Origin: Planctomycetota bacterium
GTDB taxonomy: Bacteria > Planctomycetota > Phycisphaerae > UBA1845 > UTPLA1
Assembly (NCBI GenBank): GCA_016712275.1
Contig: JADJRI010000005.1
Coordinates: forward strand, 62,001-126,000
Length of the DNA: 64,000 bases
Reading direction: 5' to 3'
In this document: positions 19,468 through 28,899 of the stretch, one piece after another
Position numbering within the stretch: position 1 is the stretch's first letter
How the letters are laid out: every line of letters begins with the position of its first letter
Notes under the pieces: model-generated
Database searches by the model: none
What the model saw: only the letters and a program-made list of their open reading frames with translations
What the model was told of the DNA's origin: nothing
Made by a program: the position numbers and the translations under genes

Positions 19468-21003
19468 ATGCTCAACATCCCCATCCTCCGCCAAGGCAAA
19501 CCCTACATCGCCGTCGATGCTGTCGACATCGTCCACCACGCCACCGGCCAACCTGTTGCCCGCGTCGCTCAGGCCAACAGCGGCATGCTTTCGCGCGATA
19601 TCGCCCGCATGCCGCACGACATTCTCGATCAATTCACCGTGGCCGAGCTGATGGACATGACCCGCCGCGCCGGCGATCTTTTCATGACCGCATCGCTGCC
19701 GCTTGGCGACGACAAACAGTCTTTCGACGACTACATCACGCAGCTTTCCGCGACGACCGGCATGCCGGTGAGTTATTGCCGCTCCAACGCCGGAAAAATT
19801 CATCGCATGTTCGCGGAGATCGAAACCGTCATCAAAGGCCTCACCCGCGGATTTCCGCTCGACATTCTCGACAAAGGCCACGGCCAAATCGCCGGCCACA
19901 CGCTCAGCTTCTTCCGCGTCGCCAACTGCCTCGGCGCGGTGCTGCCCAGCAATTCGCCCGGCGTGCATTCGCTCTGGCTTCCGGCGATTGCATTGAAAAC
20001 GCCTGTCGTCCTCAAGCCCGGCCGCGAGGAGCCGTGGTCGCCGTTTCGCATTATTCAAGCGTTCATTGCCGCCGGTGTCCCTGCCGAGGCATTTGGGTTT
20101 TATCCGACCGATCACGCGGGGGCGGCGGAGCTCTTGCGATGCTGTGATCGGTCGATGCTTTTTGGCGGGAGCGAGACGACGAAGCCGTATGAGAATGACT
20201 CGCGTGTCGAGCTGCATGGGCCGGGCTATAGCAAGATCATTCTGGGGCCCGATGCGGCGGATGAGTGGGAGAAGTACATCGACGTGATGGTCGGCTCCAT
20301 CGTCGCGAACGGCGGACGGTCGTGCATTAACGCGTCGGCCATCTGGACGCCGAAGAACGGACGTGCCATCGCCGAGGCACTGTCCGACCGCCTCACGAAA
20401 GTACAAGCCCTCCCCGCCGAGGATCCCAAGGCCGAAATCGCCGCGTTCGCGAACCCGAAAATGGCGGAGATGATTTCGCTTTCGATTGATGGGCAATTGA
20501 AGAATGGGGCGATTGACATCACGGCCGTAAAACGCGGCAGCGGCCGATTGGTTCAACAGGGCCGGCTGGCGTGGTTGTTGCCGACGATTATCTGGATCGA
20601 GCCTCATACTCCCTCTTCCTCGACGGGAGAGTGTCGGGGCGAGGGTGATTCCTCCGCCCGATCGCCCGATCGCCAGATCACCAAATCGCCAAATTCCACC
20701 GCTGATCTCGGCGATGGCCCGTCGTGGAAGCACCCGCTGGCCAACAAGGAATTCCTCTTTCCCTTCGCAGCCGTCGTCGAGTGCCCGGCCGACGTCATCC
20801 CCGATGCCATCGGCGACACGCTCGTCGGCACGGTCATTACCAGCGACAAGCAATTCCTCCGCGCAATGCGGGCCACGCCGCACATCGACCGGCTGAATCT
20901 AGGGCCGATTCCGACGTATCAGCTGAGTTGGGACCAGCCGCATGAGGGGAATTTGTTTGAGCATTTGTATCGGCAGAGGGCGTTTCAGATGGTGACGGCG
21001 TAG
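19468..21003 (+). CDS. Aldehyde dehydrogenase family protein with repeat insertion
   Basis: A 511-residue NAD(P)-dependent aldehyde/acyl dehydrogenase. Visible family parts are the cofactor segment CLGAVLPSNSPGVHSLW with VVLKPGREEPWSP, then MLFGGSETTKPYEND, and the nucleophile region NGGRSCINASAIWTP (catalytic Cys). The usual ELGG motif is ELHGPG, so it is not a canonical ALDH and may act on an acyl-thioester. Residues about 381-417 (nt 20607-20716) are foreign low-complexity sequence in frame between PTIIWIEP and HPLANKEFLFPF, two segments that should be nearly adjacent. The enzyme may tolerate it as a surface loop. The ATG at 19468 is chosen because family similarity starts at MLNIPILRQGKPY. 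Confidence 0.82.
   Translation: MLNIPILRQGKPYIAVDAVDIVHHATGQPVARVAQANSGMLSRDIARMPHDILDQFTVAELMDMTRRAGDLFMTASLPLGDDKQSFDDYITQLSATTGMPVSYCRSNAGKIHRMFAEIETVIKGLTRGFPLDILDKGHGQIAGHTLSFFRVANCLGAVLPSNSPGVHSLWLPAIALKTPVVLKPGREEPWSPFRIIQAFIAAGVPAEAFGFYPTDHAGAAELLRCCDRSMLFGGSETTKPYENDSRVELHGPGYSKIILGPDAADEWEKYIDVMVGSIVANGGRSCINASAIWTPKNGRAIAEALSDRLTKVQALPAEDPKAEIAAFANPKMAEMISLSIDGQLKNGAIDITAVKRGSGRLVQQGRLAWLLPTIIWIEPHTPSSSTGECRGEGDSSARSPDRQITKSPNSTADLGDGPSWKHPLANKEFLFPFAAVVECPADVIPDAIGDTLVGTVITSDKQFLRAMRATPHIDRLNLGPIPTYQLSWDQPHEGNLFEHLYRQRAFQMVTA
20607..20716 (+). repeat. REP-like intergenic repeat inserted in a coding sequence
   Basis: The insertion begins actccctcttcctcgacggg and continues gagagtgtcggggcgagggtga, an imperfect palindrome of a type I recall as a common intergenic repeat in many genomes. 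It is followed by the slippage-like series cgatcgcccgatcgccagat caccaaatcgcc. It is in frame and has no stop codon. Both flanks are conserved aldehyde dehydrogenase sequence. Confidence 0.65.
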
Positions 21004-21135
21004 TCAAAATCAAGCCTTTGAATCCAAGTATCGTCGCCAAAATAACTTAAGCAGCCCCGAAATACCGCCCTTACACCCGCCGAACGCCGGGCCGAATAAT
21101 TCCTAACATTTTCCTAAAAATCCTGGATTTTCCAC

Positions 21136-21164
21136 TTGCCTCCGGCCGATGCTCGTGGCATGAT
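21136..21164 (+). promoter_or_regulatory. Possible recA promoter
   Basis: ttgcct (21136-21141) and catgat (21159-21164) are separated by 17 bases, a plausible sigma-70-type arrangement with four matches in each box. A small hairpin gcattcc/ggaatgc (21215-21233) lies in the leader before aaggag and the ATG at 21257. I see no obvious LexA box. Confidence 0.35.
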
Positions 21165-21256
21165 GTTTTGAAAAGGTACCCCAAGCCGGGGACCGGTTTC
21201 ATACGCCGCGGCATTCCTTCGCGGAATGCAAGACAAGCGCAAGGAGCAACGTCACC

Positions 21257-22563
21257 ATGGCCAAACCCGCAAGCAACGCCTCATCCGCCGCAATGGACAA
21301 TATCCATGTCGACGATAAACGCCATCAGGCTCTCGACCGCGCCCTCCAGCAGATCGAGCGGGCCTATGGCAAGGGCTCCATCATGGCCATGGATGGCAAT
21401 GCCGCCCCGCACAAGGACGCCGTCAGCACCGGCGCTCTTTCCCTCGATATCGCCCTTGGCGGGTATGGCATTCCGCGCGGCCGCATTGTCGAGTGCTTCG
21501 GCCCGGAATCCAGCGGCAAAACAACGCTGGCACTCAATGTCATTGCCTCGGCCCAGCGCGGCGGCGGCGTCTGCGCCTTCATCGATGCCGAACACGCGCT
21601 GGACCCCGCCTGGATGAAACGCAACGGTGTCAATCCGGAGACACTCCTAGTCTCACAGCCCGATGGCGGCGAGCAGGCCCTCGAAATCTGCGACATGCTG
21701 GTGCGATCCAATGCCGTCGATGTCATCGTGATCGATTCCGTCGCCGCCCTGATCCCCAAGAGCGAACTCGAAGGCGAAATGGGCCAGGCCCATGTCGGCG
21801 GCCAGGCCCGTCTCATGAGTCAGGCCATGCGAAAGCTGACCGCCGCCATTGCCAAGAGCCGCTGCATCGTTATCTTCATCAACCAGATTCGCGAAAAAAT
21901 CGGCGTCATGTTCGGCAGCCCGGAAACGACTCCCGGCGGCGCGCCCTGAAGTTCTACAGCTCCATCCGCATTGATGTCCGCCGCATCGCCTCCATCAAGG
22001 AAGGCGAGGCCGTCACCGGCAATCAGGTGCGGGCCAAGGTCGTCAAGAACAAGGTCGCCCCGCCCTTCCGCGATGCCCAGTTCGACATCATGTTCGACAG
22101 CGGGATCAGCCGCAGCGGCGATCTGCTCGATCTCGGCGTGAAATACAACGTCATCGAAAAGCAGGGCGCCTGGTTCCGCGCCGGCAATGTCCAGATCGGC
22201 CAGGGCCGAGAGAACTCCAAGCGCTTCCTCGAAGACAACATGGATCTCTTCAACGAGCTGCGCCTCAAGATTCTCGACATGGCCGGCTTCGGCCCCGCGA
22301 AGGATGCCGACGGCAACCCCATCGCCAAAGATGACAAGGCCGCCAAGGGCTCCGATGCGAGAACCTCAAAGGAGGCTGCCGTCAAAGGCGCGGGCAAAAG
22401 CCTCGACGATGCGGGCGAGGAAGAAGTAGTTCGCGAAGACGATGCCAAAGCCCCCGCCAAGAGCAACGGCCACCCCGTCAGCAAGTCCGCCCCCATCGAT
22501 CGGCCCAAAGCCAAGCCGCCCCTTGCGGCAGCCGGCAGAAAGCCGGCGATGCGAGGAAGATAA
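21257..22563 (+). CDS. recA: RecA recombinase, frameshifted
   Basis: RecA forms the ATP-dependent filament on single-stranded DNA for homologous recombination and SOS induction. The Walker A motif GPESSGKT is at residues 82-89, with VIVIDSVAALIPKSELEGEMGQAHVG and FINQIREKIGVMFGSPETTPGG following. At about 21940 the frame shifts: the sequence reads ggcggcgcgccctgaag where ggcggccgcgccctgaag (GGRALK) is expected, a one-base loss. Downstream, ALKFYSSIRIDVRRIASIKEG continues in the other frame to the end. Restored length is 435 residues, longer than usual because of a 70-80 residue charged, Ala/Lys-rich C-terminus. RecA is essential for normal recombination, so a sequencing error is the simplest reading. 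Confidence 0.93.
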
Positions 22564-22673
22564 GCGACTAACAAGTGGGGCATTGACGATCAAGCGACGC
22601 CGATCGCCCATTGCATTCCAAACGCATCGCACATCTCCCCCATTTACGCGATCACCACACGAATCAACAACGG

Positions 22674-22710
22674 AAAAACCCCGCGAGATTCTTTGAACCT
22701 CGCGGGGTTT
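22674..22710. terminator. Bidirectional terminator between recA and the Cys-rich protein gene
   Basis: aaaaaccccgcgag and ctcgcggggttt form a strong GC stem with an 11-base loop. It has T-rich sequence after the stem on the plus strand and ttttt on the minus strand. It lies between two convergent genes, so it can serve both. Confidence 0.8.
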
Positions 22711-22770
22711 CGTGTTTCTAAAAATCGCGGCCCGCAACGCGACGCTCCGATCTCCCGAACTCTCAACCCA

Positions 22771-25700
22771 CTACGGTGCGCAACGGCAGGTTACAATCGA
22801 TCCGGGCGGCACATTCGATGCATTGATGCCCGATTGTCCGATCGGACTGCCATCGACGTGAATGTAGCAATTCCAGCCCGATTGCGGCGCACAAGGCCCG
22901 TTGCAGGTCAGGAAGTAGTTGCCCGGCGTCAGCTCCTGAATGTCAACAGCGCCGCACGTCCCGGAATCGAAGCAACTGCATTCGAGCACGCTGGGCGGCG
23001 TTCCCGGCGGATTGATCTGAACGACGCGCGGCTGACACTCGCTGGTCGTCGGAACCGGCGCGACGCACTGCTGCGGCTGAAGCGCCTGGCAAAGCTGCCC
23101 GCCCAGATTCGTGGCCAGCGGGCAGAAAGTCGCCGAAGAGGGCTCGCACACACAGCAGAAGCTCTCGGTGCCGTCAGGATTAATGGTGACAATCGTATTG
23201 CACGTTTCGCCCGGCGGGCAGGCCCCGACGCAGTGCGGATTGGACATGGTGGCGTCCCACTCCACGTGACAGGTGTCCGGAGAACTGCAATCGCACTCCT
23301 GCACCCCGACCACAACGCCGCCACTCACCTGCACGCACTTGGGCTGGCACACCTCGTCCGGTGACTGGCAGGGCGTCGGGCTGCAGCCGATCACAAGCGG
23401 ATCCGGCACGCACTGCGGAGGCGGCTCCGACTCGCACACACAGCACAGGCTCTCGGTGCCGTCAGGATTAATGGTGACAATCGTATTGCACGTTTCACCC
23501 GGAGGGCAGGCCCCGACGCAGTGCGGATTGGACATGGTGGCGTCCCACTCCACGTGACAGGTGTCCGGAGAACTGCAATCGCACTCCTGCACCCCGACCA
23601 CAACGCCGCCGCTCACCTGCACGCACTTGGGCTGGCACACCTCGTCCGGTGACTGGCAGGGCGTCGGGCTGCAGCCGATCACAAGCGGATCCGGCACGCA
23701 CTGCGGCAAATCGGGCACGCATTCGCAGCAGACCTTCTGCAATCCGCCGCCGAGGTCGGTGACAACCTGCTGGCACGTCGTTCCCGGCGGGCAGTTCTGT
23801 CCGTTGCAGACCGGCGTCATCGGTGCGGGAGTGAACTCCATGTGGCAGTCCGTCACATCCCGGCAATCGCAGTTAAGCACCTGAATAAACTGGCCGGTCG
23901 CAGCCTCGATGAGGGCGCAAACGGGCAGGCACTCCTCGCCGGGGACGGGGCAGAGCGTCGCGCTGCAATAGCCGGTGGCCGGATTCACATGGCATTCGGG
24001 TGACTCTTCGCAGGCATCGTCGACGCCGTTGCCGTCGTTGTCGCCCTGGCAGGAGGTGCCCGGTCCCTGCGGCGTTCCGCCGTAGAGGGCCGAGCAGCAG
24101 GCCGGGTCAATGGTGAGGCACTGGGCCCCGCCGGCCACCCCGCCGGGGATGCAGCATGCTTGGGCCTGACCGCCGCATGCAGTGCCCACGGGCAAAGCAG
24201 TTCCGCCGAATTGCACGCAGCAATGAGGCTCAAGGACCTGGCACATGCCGTCTGGCATGCAACAGCCACGAGGCGTCTCGCATGGACCTTCAAAAGGCAT
24301 GCCGAAGCCCGGGCACGAAGTTTGACCGGGCGGCAGATCGATGCAATTGCCGTCCAACCCGCAGCATGAGAGTGCCGGTGCTTCGTCGTCGCAGCAGAGG
24401 CCGTCTTCGGCCGTGATGGTGCCAGCCACGTCGAAGCCGGTGACCACTCCGCCGCCGTTGAGCACCTTGATCTCAATGCAGTTCTCGCAAGCCCGGAACA
24501 ATGTCGGATTCGTAACGAAGATATTGAACGGCTGCGGCGTATTGAAGGCCCAGCCCATCGAGGTCTGGCCGACCAGGACGCCGTTGAGATACACCTCCGC
24601 ATAGTCGTCCGCTCTGAGATCGAGATTCAGTACGGGGTTCTTGAATCTCGGATCGAGACAGAAGCAATACTCGTAGCAATACCATCCATTGGGCCCGTAT
24701 TGCGAAGCGCTGAGCCATTGCGTGCCCGGAATCGTCAGCCACGCCGGGTGCGGTGTGATGACAGTAGCGGGTCGTGGCAGCGTCCCGCCGGGTGCCGGTT
24801 CGCACGTGACGGTCCATGTGTCGTCATTCATGGTGACTGGAATCAGACCGCCACCATTGTCATACACGCCGGAATCGATGCTCTTGCTCAGGTCATTCGG
24901 CGGGCAGCAGCACTTGCCGTCGATCGCGGTGACGCTGCCGGTCATGTTGATGCCGGTGACGACGCCGCCGAGGTTTTGTGCGATGACCTGAATGCAATTC
25001 TCGCCCGCCTGGAAGAACGCGGGGTTGCTGGTGGAGATCGTCGCGGGATTGGGCGAATTGTATGGACTGGCGTTTCCAATCAAGTTTCCATTGAGGAACA
25101 CCTGCGCCGAGTCGTCGGCTTTTACTTGCAATGTGACGTTTGCGTTTCTGAATCGATCGTCGAGACAGAAGCAGAAGTCATAGCAATACGTGCCGTTCGG
25201 GCCTGTGCCGTTGGCGCTGATCCATTGTGAACCAGGCGTGACCGTCCACGCGCCGTTGGTTGGGATGACAATGGCTGGCCGCGGGAGGGTTCCGACGGGC
25301 GGCGGTTCGCAGGTGACGACCCATTGGTCGTCGTTGTTGCCGACTGGAATGAGGTTGTTGTTGTTATCGACGCCGGTGGTGAGATCGAGAATGAGATCCT
25401 GCTTCGGGCAGCAGGGCGTCGGATTGCATTGGGACTTGGACAGAATCAGCTGCACAAAGGCAACAATGTCCGCATTGTCATAAATCCCGTTTCCGTCGAT
25501 ATCGACACACGCGCAGTTATCCTGCGGCAGAGGATTGCCGAGGAAGCACCGCACGAATCCGTTAATGTCGGCGCCGTTTAGAACGCCGTCGCCGTTCACG
25601 TCGCCGGGGCACTCGCAATGTTGTTGGACGCAATCGCAGCAAACGTCGACGGTCCCATCCAGGTTGAAGATGATGTTTTCAACGCATGTCTTCCCTGGAG

Positions 25701-27987
25701 GACAATTGCCCTGACAATAAGGCGTCAATCCCGGCTCGAAGACGACATGGCATTCATCGATGCCGCGGCAGTCGCAGTTGATCACGGTGAATCCGCCGTG
25801 ATCGTCCATGCGAACGCATTTCGGCTTGCATGCCTCCGCGGCGGGATCATCGCACACATATGGAACGCACCCCTGACCGGTGCTATTCGGGACGCACTCG
25901 GGCGGATCGTCGACGCACTCGCAGCAATACTCAGTGCCGTCGGCAGTCGCATTCACGCGCTGAATGCAAACCTTGCCCTGCGGGCAAATGCCTTCGCAGA
26001 TGGGTGTCGGCACGCCAGGAATGAAGACGGCGTGGCACTCATTAACCGGGTCACAGTCGCACTCGCTGATGCGCGTCGTGCCGTCGTTGCCGACGAGGAT
26101 GCACTTCGGCTGGCACTCTTCCAGAACGGGGCTGTCGCATTGGATTTGTCGACAGGCCGTGCCGTCGGCCAGCGGCTCGCAGATGGGAGGATTCAGGTCG
26201 GGGCAGGTGATCTGAACGCTGCCCTGCTGGAACTTGTCATGGTTGGCCGTGAATTGATTGGAATCGATCATCAGGCCGCTTGAGTAGGAGCTTCCGCCCG
26301 AAATCGGCATGCCGCCGATGCCGTAGATCCATGGATCAATTCCCGGAGGCGTGGGCGGCACCTTCATCGCATCACTGGTGGCCCAGACGTTCACATTGAC
26401 GCCGGCACCGGTGTGGAAGTCGTAATCGCAGCCGCCTGCGGCGGAATTGGGAATCGGGTAGACAGGATCGCCGGGATTGAAGATGTTGGCCGATGGCGTC
26501 CATGTGGCACCGCTCCGGCAGTATTCAAGCAGTCGGCTTTGGTGTGCATAGGACGTGGTGTCATCCGACATCGTGCGTTCGGCCAGGAGGATGCAGCACG
26601 TGTTGGGTCTAAAGCTGATGTCCGCGACCGGGTTTGAATAATTTCCGGAATAGGCCGGCATTGTGATCTCGAGCTGTTCGGTGCCCGGGATGAATCCGCC
26701 ATTGGGGAACAGGCTGATCGACCAGATCTCGTTGCTGCGCGTGGCATCCTGTCGTCCTCCATCTTCGCGCCATACGCTGTAGTACAGCCGATCCGCGTTT
26801 GTTCGAACCGCCCAGACCCGCTGACCGCGCTGAGTGGTCGCGTGCGGGCCAAGCGGCGAGAAGCCATTCCCATCGAAGGGATCAAGGCCGCCGCCATTCA
26901 TGATTGTGCCGGTGGCGTGTTTCCAAGTCTGCTGTACCGTGCCGCTCGCGTCGAGTCGGTAGATACGGCCATCTTCATGATTGGAAACATAGAAGCTGTC
27001 GTGTGTGCAGGAGTAACAAATGTTGCCGAGGCCCGGCCAGCAATCGGTGCCGGAGCAGCCGATGATTTGAGCATTGGGCAAGACCGCGAAAACAGACGGA
27101 ACGCCGGTGCTGGAATTGATCTTGTAGATCGCACCGGCCGCCCCGCCTGCGATGGTTCCGATTGAATCGCCGGGGCCGTTGATGAAATCGCCATAAACGG
27201 AAGTATGGGCCACGAACACATCGCCCAGATTGTTGATCGTAACGCCGAAGACCGTGCCAAGATTGGTCCTCGACCAGTCCTGAACGGCCGTGGGCGAATA
27301 AAATGGTGCGTTCCAGTTAACCTGCGAACCGGTCGCCGGCTGGGGCGCACCGATGTTGATGAAGTCGATCACGCGGTTGTTGATGCCCTCTTGCTGCGTC
27401 ATCGCGGCGACACCGCCGGCGAAGCCGGCATTGCTAATAAAGTTCGGCCGCTTGCCGCAGCAGGCATCGCACTGATTCGTGCAAGGCGTTCCCTGGCAAT
27501 TCAACGTGAAGGTTCCGCTATCGGGAGGGGTGCCCGGCTCCTTGCCGATTCGAAACAGGTATTGCTGTCCACAGACCACTTCACAGGTGAAGAGCGGCGG
27601 TCCGCTGCAGGCAGAGCCCATGTCCGCGTTGCAGCAAAGCGGCGGCTGGCTCGGAGGCGGCGTGGGACAAGCGCAACCATTGGTGTACATCGCAACTTTC
27701 GTACCAATCGTCTGCCCGCATGTGGATACGAAGACCAGTCCGGTGCAGTCAGCCGTCCAGCAGAACCAGACATCGTTGTCGAATGCATGAGTGGCCGGCG
27801 GCACGACACAGTGATCCTGCCCCTCGGCGCTCGTTGTTGCCGCAGTCAAGTTGAAGGGAAATGGCCCGTTGCCGCTGATGGGCGTCGGCGTTGGGCAATT
27901 GTCATTCGCGATGACCAGGGTGGAATTGCCCGCGAGTACGACGCAGGCACAGACGAGCGACATTCCAAGACAAGTGAAACGTGACAT
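22771..27987 (-). CDS. Giant secreted Cys-rich protein with dockerin-like and propeller-like regions
   Basis: A 1738-residue secreted protein. The signal MSRFTCLGMSLVCACVVLAG is preceded by ggagaa, which fixes the start at 27987. A first part (about 30-150) has paired Cys. A long part (about 190-610) looks like a beta-propeller of the kind that reports NHEDGRIYRLD-type blades. A dockerin-like segment follows (about 790-860: DVNGDGVLNGADINGFV and DIDGNGIYDNADIVAFV, two EF-like calcium loops). Two similar beta-sandwich domains follow (about 865-1200, each with DDxAxVxLNG). The rest is Cys-rich repeats of about 90 residues with CxPKC and CPPGxTC. Dockerins bind cohesins, so it may be part of an extracellular assembly. 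A perfect-looking 288-bp tandem duplication lies inside (separate entry). Confidence 0.8.
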   Translation of the reverse strand: MSRFTCLGMSLVCACVVLAGNSTLVIANDNCPTPTPISGNGPFPFNLTAATTSAEGQDHCVVPPATHAFDNDVWFCWTADCTGLVFVSTCGQTIGTKVAMYTNGCACPTPPPSQPPLCCNADMGSACSGPPLFTCEVVCGQQYLFRIGKEPGTPPDSGTFTLNCQGTPCTNQCDACCGKRPNFISNAGFAGGVAAMTQQEGINNRVIDFINIGAPQPATGSQVNWNAPFYSPTAVQDWSRTNLGTVFGVTINNLGDVFVAHTSVYGDFINGPGDSIGTIAGGAAGAIYKINSSTGVPSVFAVLPNAQIIGCSGTDCWPGLGNICYSCTHDSFYVSNHEDGRIYRLDASGTVQQTWKHATGTIMNGGGLDPFDGNGFSPLGPHATTQRGQRVWAVRTNADRLYYSVWREDGGRQDATRSNEIWSISLFPNGGFIPGTEQLEITMPAYSGNYSNPVADISFRPNTCCILLAERTMSDDTTSYAHQSRLLEYCRSGATWTPSANIFNPGDPVYPIPNSAAGGCDYDFHTGAGVNVNVWATSDAMKVPPTPPGIDPWIYGIGGMPISGGSSYSSGLMIDSNQFTANHDKFQQGSVQITCPDLNPPICEPLADGTACRQIQCDSPVLEECQPKCILVGNDGTTRISECDCDPVNECHAVFIPGVPTPICEGICPQGKVCIQRVNATADGTEYCCECVDDPPECVPNSTGQGCVPYVCDDPAAEACKPKCVRMDDHGGFTVINCDCRGIDECHVVFEPGLTPYCQGNCPPGKTCVENIIFNLDGTVDVCCDCVQQHCECPGDVNGDGVLNGADINGFVRCFLGNPLPQDNCACVDIDGNGIYDNADIVAFVQLILSKSQCNPTPCCPKQDLILDLTTGVDNNNNLIPVGNNDDQWVVTCEPPPVGTLPRPAIVIPTNGAWTVTPGSQWISANGTGPNGTYCYDFCFCLDDRFRNANVTLQVKADDSAQVFLNGNLIGNASPYNSPNPATISTSNPAFFQAGENCIQVIAQNLGGVVTGINMTGSVTAIDGKCCCPPNDLSKSIDSGVYDNGGGLIPVTMNDDTWTVTCEPAPGGTLPRPATVITPHPAWLTIPGTQWLSASQYGPNGWYCYEYCFCLDPRFKNPVLNLDLRADDYAEVYLNGVLVGQTSMGWAFNTPQPFNIFVTNPTLFRACENCIEIKVLNGGGVVTGFDVAGTITAEDGLCCDDEAPALSCCGLDGNCIDLPPGQTSCPGFGMPFEGPCETPRGCCMPDGMCQVLEPHCCVQFGGTALPVGTACGGQAQACCIPGGVAGGAQCLTIDPACCSALYGGTPQGPGTSCQGDNDGNGVDDACEESPECHVNPATGYCSATLCPVPGEECLPVCALIEAATGQFIQVLNCDCRDVTDCHMEFTPAPMTPVCNGQNCPPGTTCQQVVTDLGGGLQKVCCECVPDLPQCVPDPLVIGCSPTPCQSPDEVCQPKCVQVSGGVVVGVQECDCSSPDTCHVEWDATMSNPHCVGACPPGETCNTIVTINPDGTESLCCVCESEPPPQCVPDPLVIGCSPTPCQSPDEVCQPKCVQVSGGVVVGVQECDCSSPDTCHVEWDATMSNPHCVGACPPGETCNTIVTINPDGTESFCCVCEPSSATFCPLATNLGGQLCQALQPQQCVAPVPTTSECQPRVVQINPPGTPPSVLECSCFDSGTCGAVDIQELTPGNYFLTCNGPCAPQSGWNCYIHVDGSPIGQSGINASNVPPGSIVTCRCAP
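23143..23706. repeat. 288-bp tandem duplication within the Cys-rich protein gene
   Basis: Bases 23143-23418 recur at 23431-23706 with only a few differences, such as gcagaag for gcacagg and cgcccggc for cacccgga. The period of 288 bases is exactly 96 codons, so the frame is kept. Each copy encodes a module from CVPDPLVIGCSPTPCQSPDE to the next CCVCE. Near-identity means a recent duplication or ongoing homogenisation. Confidence 0.9.
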
Positions 27988-28239
27988 GCGGTTCTCCAAT
28001 TCATGCGATAAAAAGAATGATTCCCATTGGCATCGCGACGGCCGACTTTCGTCGCGGCGAATGGCAGATGTCACCCTTCGAATCGCCCCCTATCCCAAGC
28101 TATTCTGGTGCTGGAGGGCGCAAACGACAGACGCCCCACCATGCCACCGTAAGAAGTGCCCAAATCTCCAAGTTCCCGACATAGAATTCTTCAGGATTCT
28201 CCGGAACATGCCGGTTATTGGCTCAAAATAAACGGCCGT
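27988..28239. other. Divergent intergenic region
   Basis: About 250 bases between the secreted protein gene and the sigma factor gene. A weak inverted pair cgtcgcg/cgcgacg sits near 28035-28060. I see no gene. Promoters for both directions probably lie here, and only the rightward one is convincing. Confidence 0.5.
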
Positions 28240-28267
28240 TTGGAGTTCATAACCAATGTGATATAAT
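28240..28267 (+). promoter_or_regulatory. Promoter of the sigma factor-kinase operon
   Basis: ttggag (28240-28245) and a perfect tataat (28262-28267) are 16 bases apart. A transcript would start near 28274, 20 bases before the GTG start at 28294. A ggag site at 28282-28285 lies eight bases before that GTG. A housekeeping-type promoter, rather than autoregulation, is suggested. Confidence 0.6.
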
Positions 28268-28293
28268 GACGTTACGATATTGGAGCGGAATAG

Positions 28294-28896
28294 GTGCAAC
28301 CCGTCGGACCCATCACAACCACTGACCTACTCAATGGTCTTCACGACCCGGACAAACGGTCGGCATGGGATGAATTTGACCGCCGATACCGGCCGATTCT
28401 CTTTGCATTTCTCCGCCGCATGGGCCTGAACGAAACCGATGCCGCCGATGTGGCCCAGGAAACACTGACCTGCTTTGTGACCGACTATCGCTTGCATAAA
28501 TATGACCGTGAGCAGGGTCGGCTCAGGTCGTGGCTGATCGGCATCGCCAAGTGTCGACTCGCGGATTTACGACGCACCGAAGGCCGTCGCCGGGAGATTC
28601 GCGGCCAGTCGGCGATCGACGGCCTCCCCGAAGTCCACGACGTGGATGCGATTTGGGAGGCCGAGGAGCGACGCACCATCTTTGAGCAGGCCATTATCGA
28701 GCTTCGCCAAACGACGCGTTTCAACGAACGAACGATTGGCGCATTCGAGCGCGTCGTGCTGCGACGCGAGCCGATCGAAACGGTCTCTGAAGAATTGCAA
28801 CTGACGCCCCAGGAGATATACAACGCAAAAAATCGCGTCGTTCAGCGTCTTCGCGAAATCGTCAAGCGATATGAAATAAGTTATGTCGGCGGATGA
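28294..28896 (+). CDS. ECF-type RNA polymerase sigma factor
   Basis: A 200-residue group 4 sigma factor. Region 2 is seen as DEFDRRYRPILFAFLRRMGL and DAADVAQETLTCFVTDYRL with RLRSWLIGIAKCRLADLRR. Region 4 lies around TRFNERTIGAFERVVLRREPIETVSEELQLTPQEIYNAKNRVV, a helix-turn-helix for -35 recognition. It is followed four bases after the stop by a kinase gene, the arrangement of planctomycete ECF groups linked to Ser/Thr kinases. The start is GTG with a good ribosome site. Target promoters are unknown. Confidence 0.9.
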   Translation: MQPVGPITTTDLLNGLHDPDKRSAWDEFDRRYRPILFAFLRRMGLNETDAADVAQETLTCFVTDYRLHKYDREQGRLRSWLIGIAKCRLADLRRTEGRRREIRGQSAIDGLPEVHDVDAIWEAEERRTIFEQAIIELRQTTRFNERTIGAFERVVLRREPIETVSEELQLTPQEIYNAKNRVVQRLREIVKRYEISYVGG

Positions 28897-28899
28897 CCC

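Noticed and set aside
21257..22563. An intein or programmed frameshift in recA
   Set aside because: There is no inserted sequence, no slippery heptamer, and the break is a single base in the same ggccgcg context as another broken gene. An error is simpler.
22929..23866. Several minus-strand frames of 70-130 residues inside the Cys-rich gene
   Set aside because: They are alternative frames of the 96-codon repeat and appear twice for that reason.
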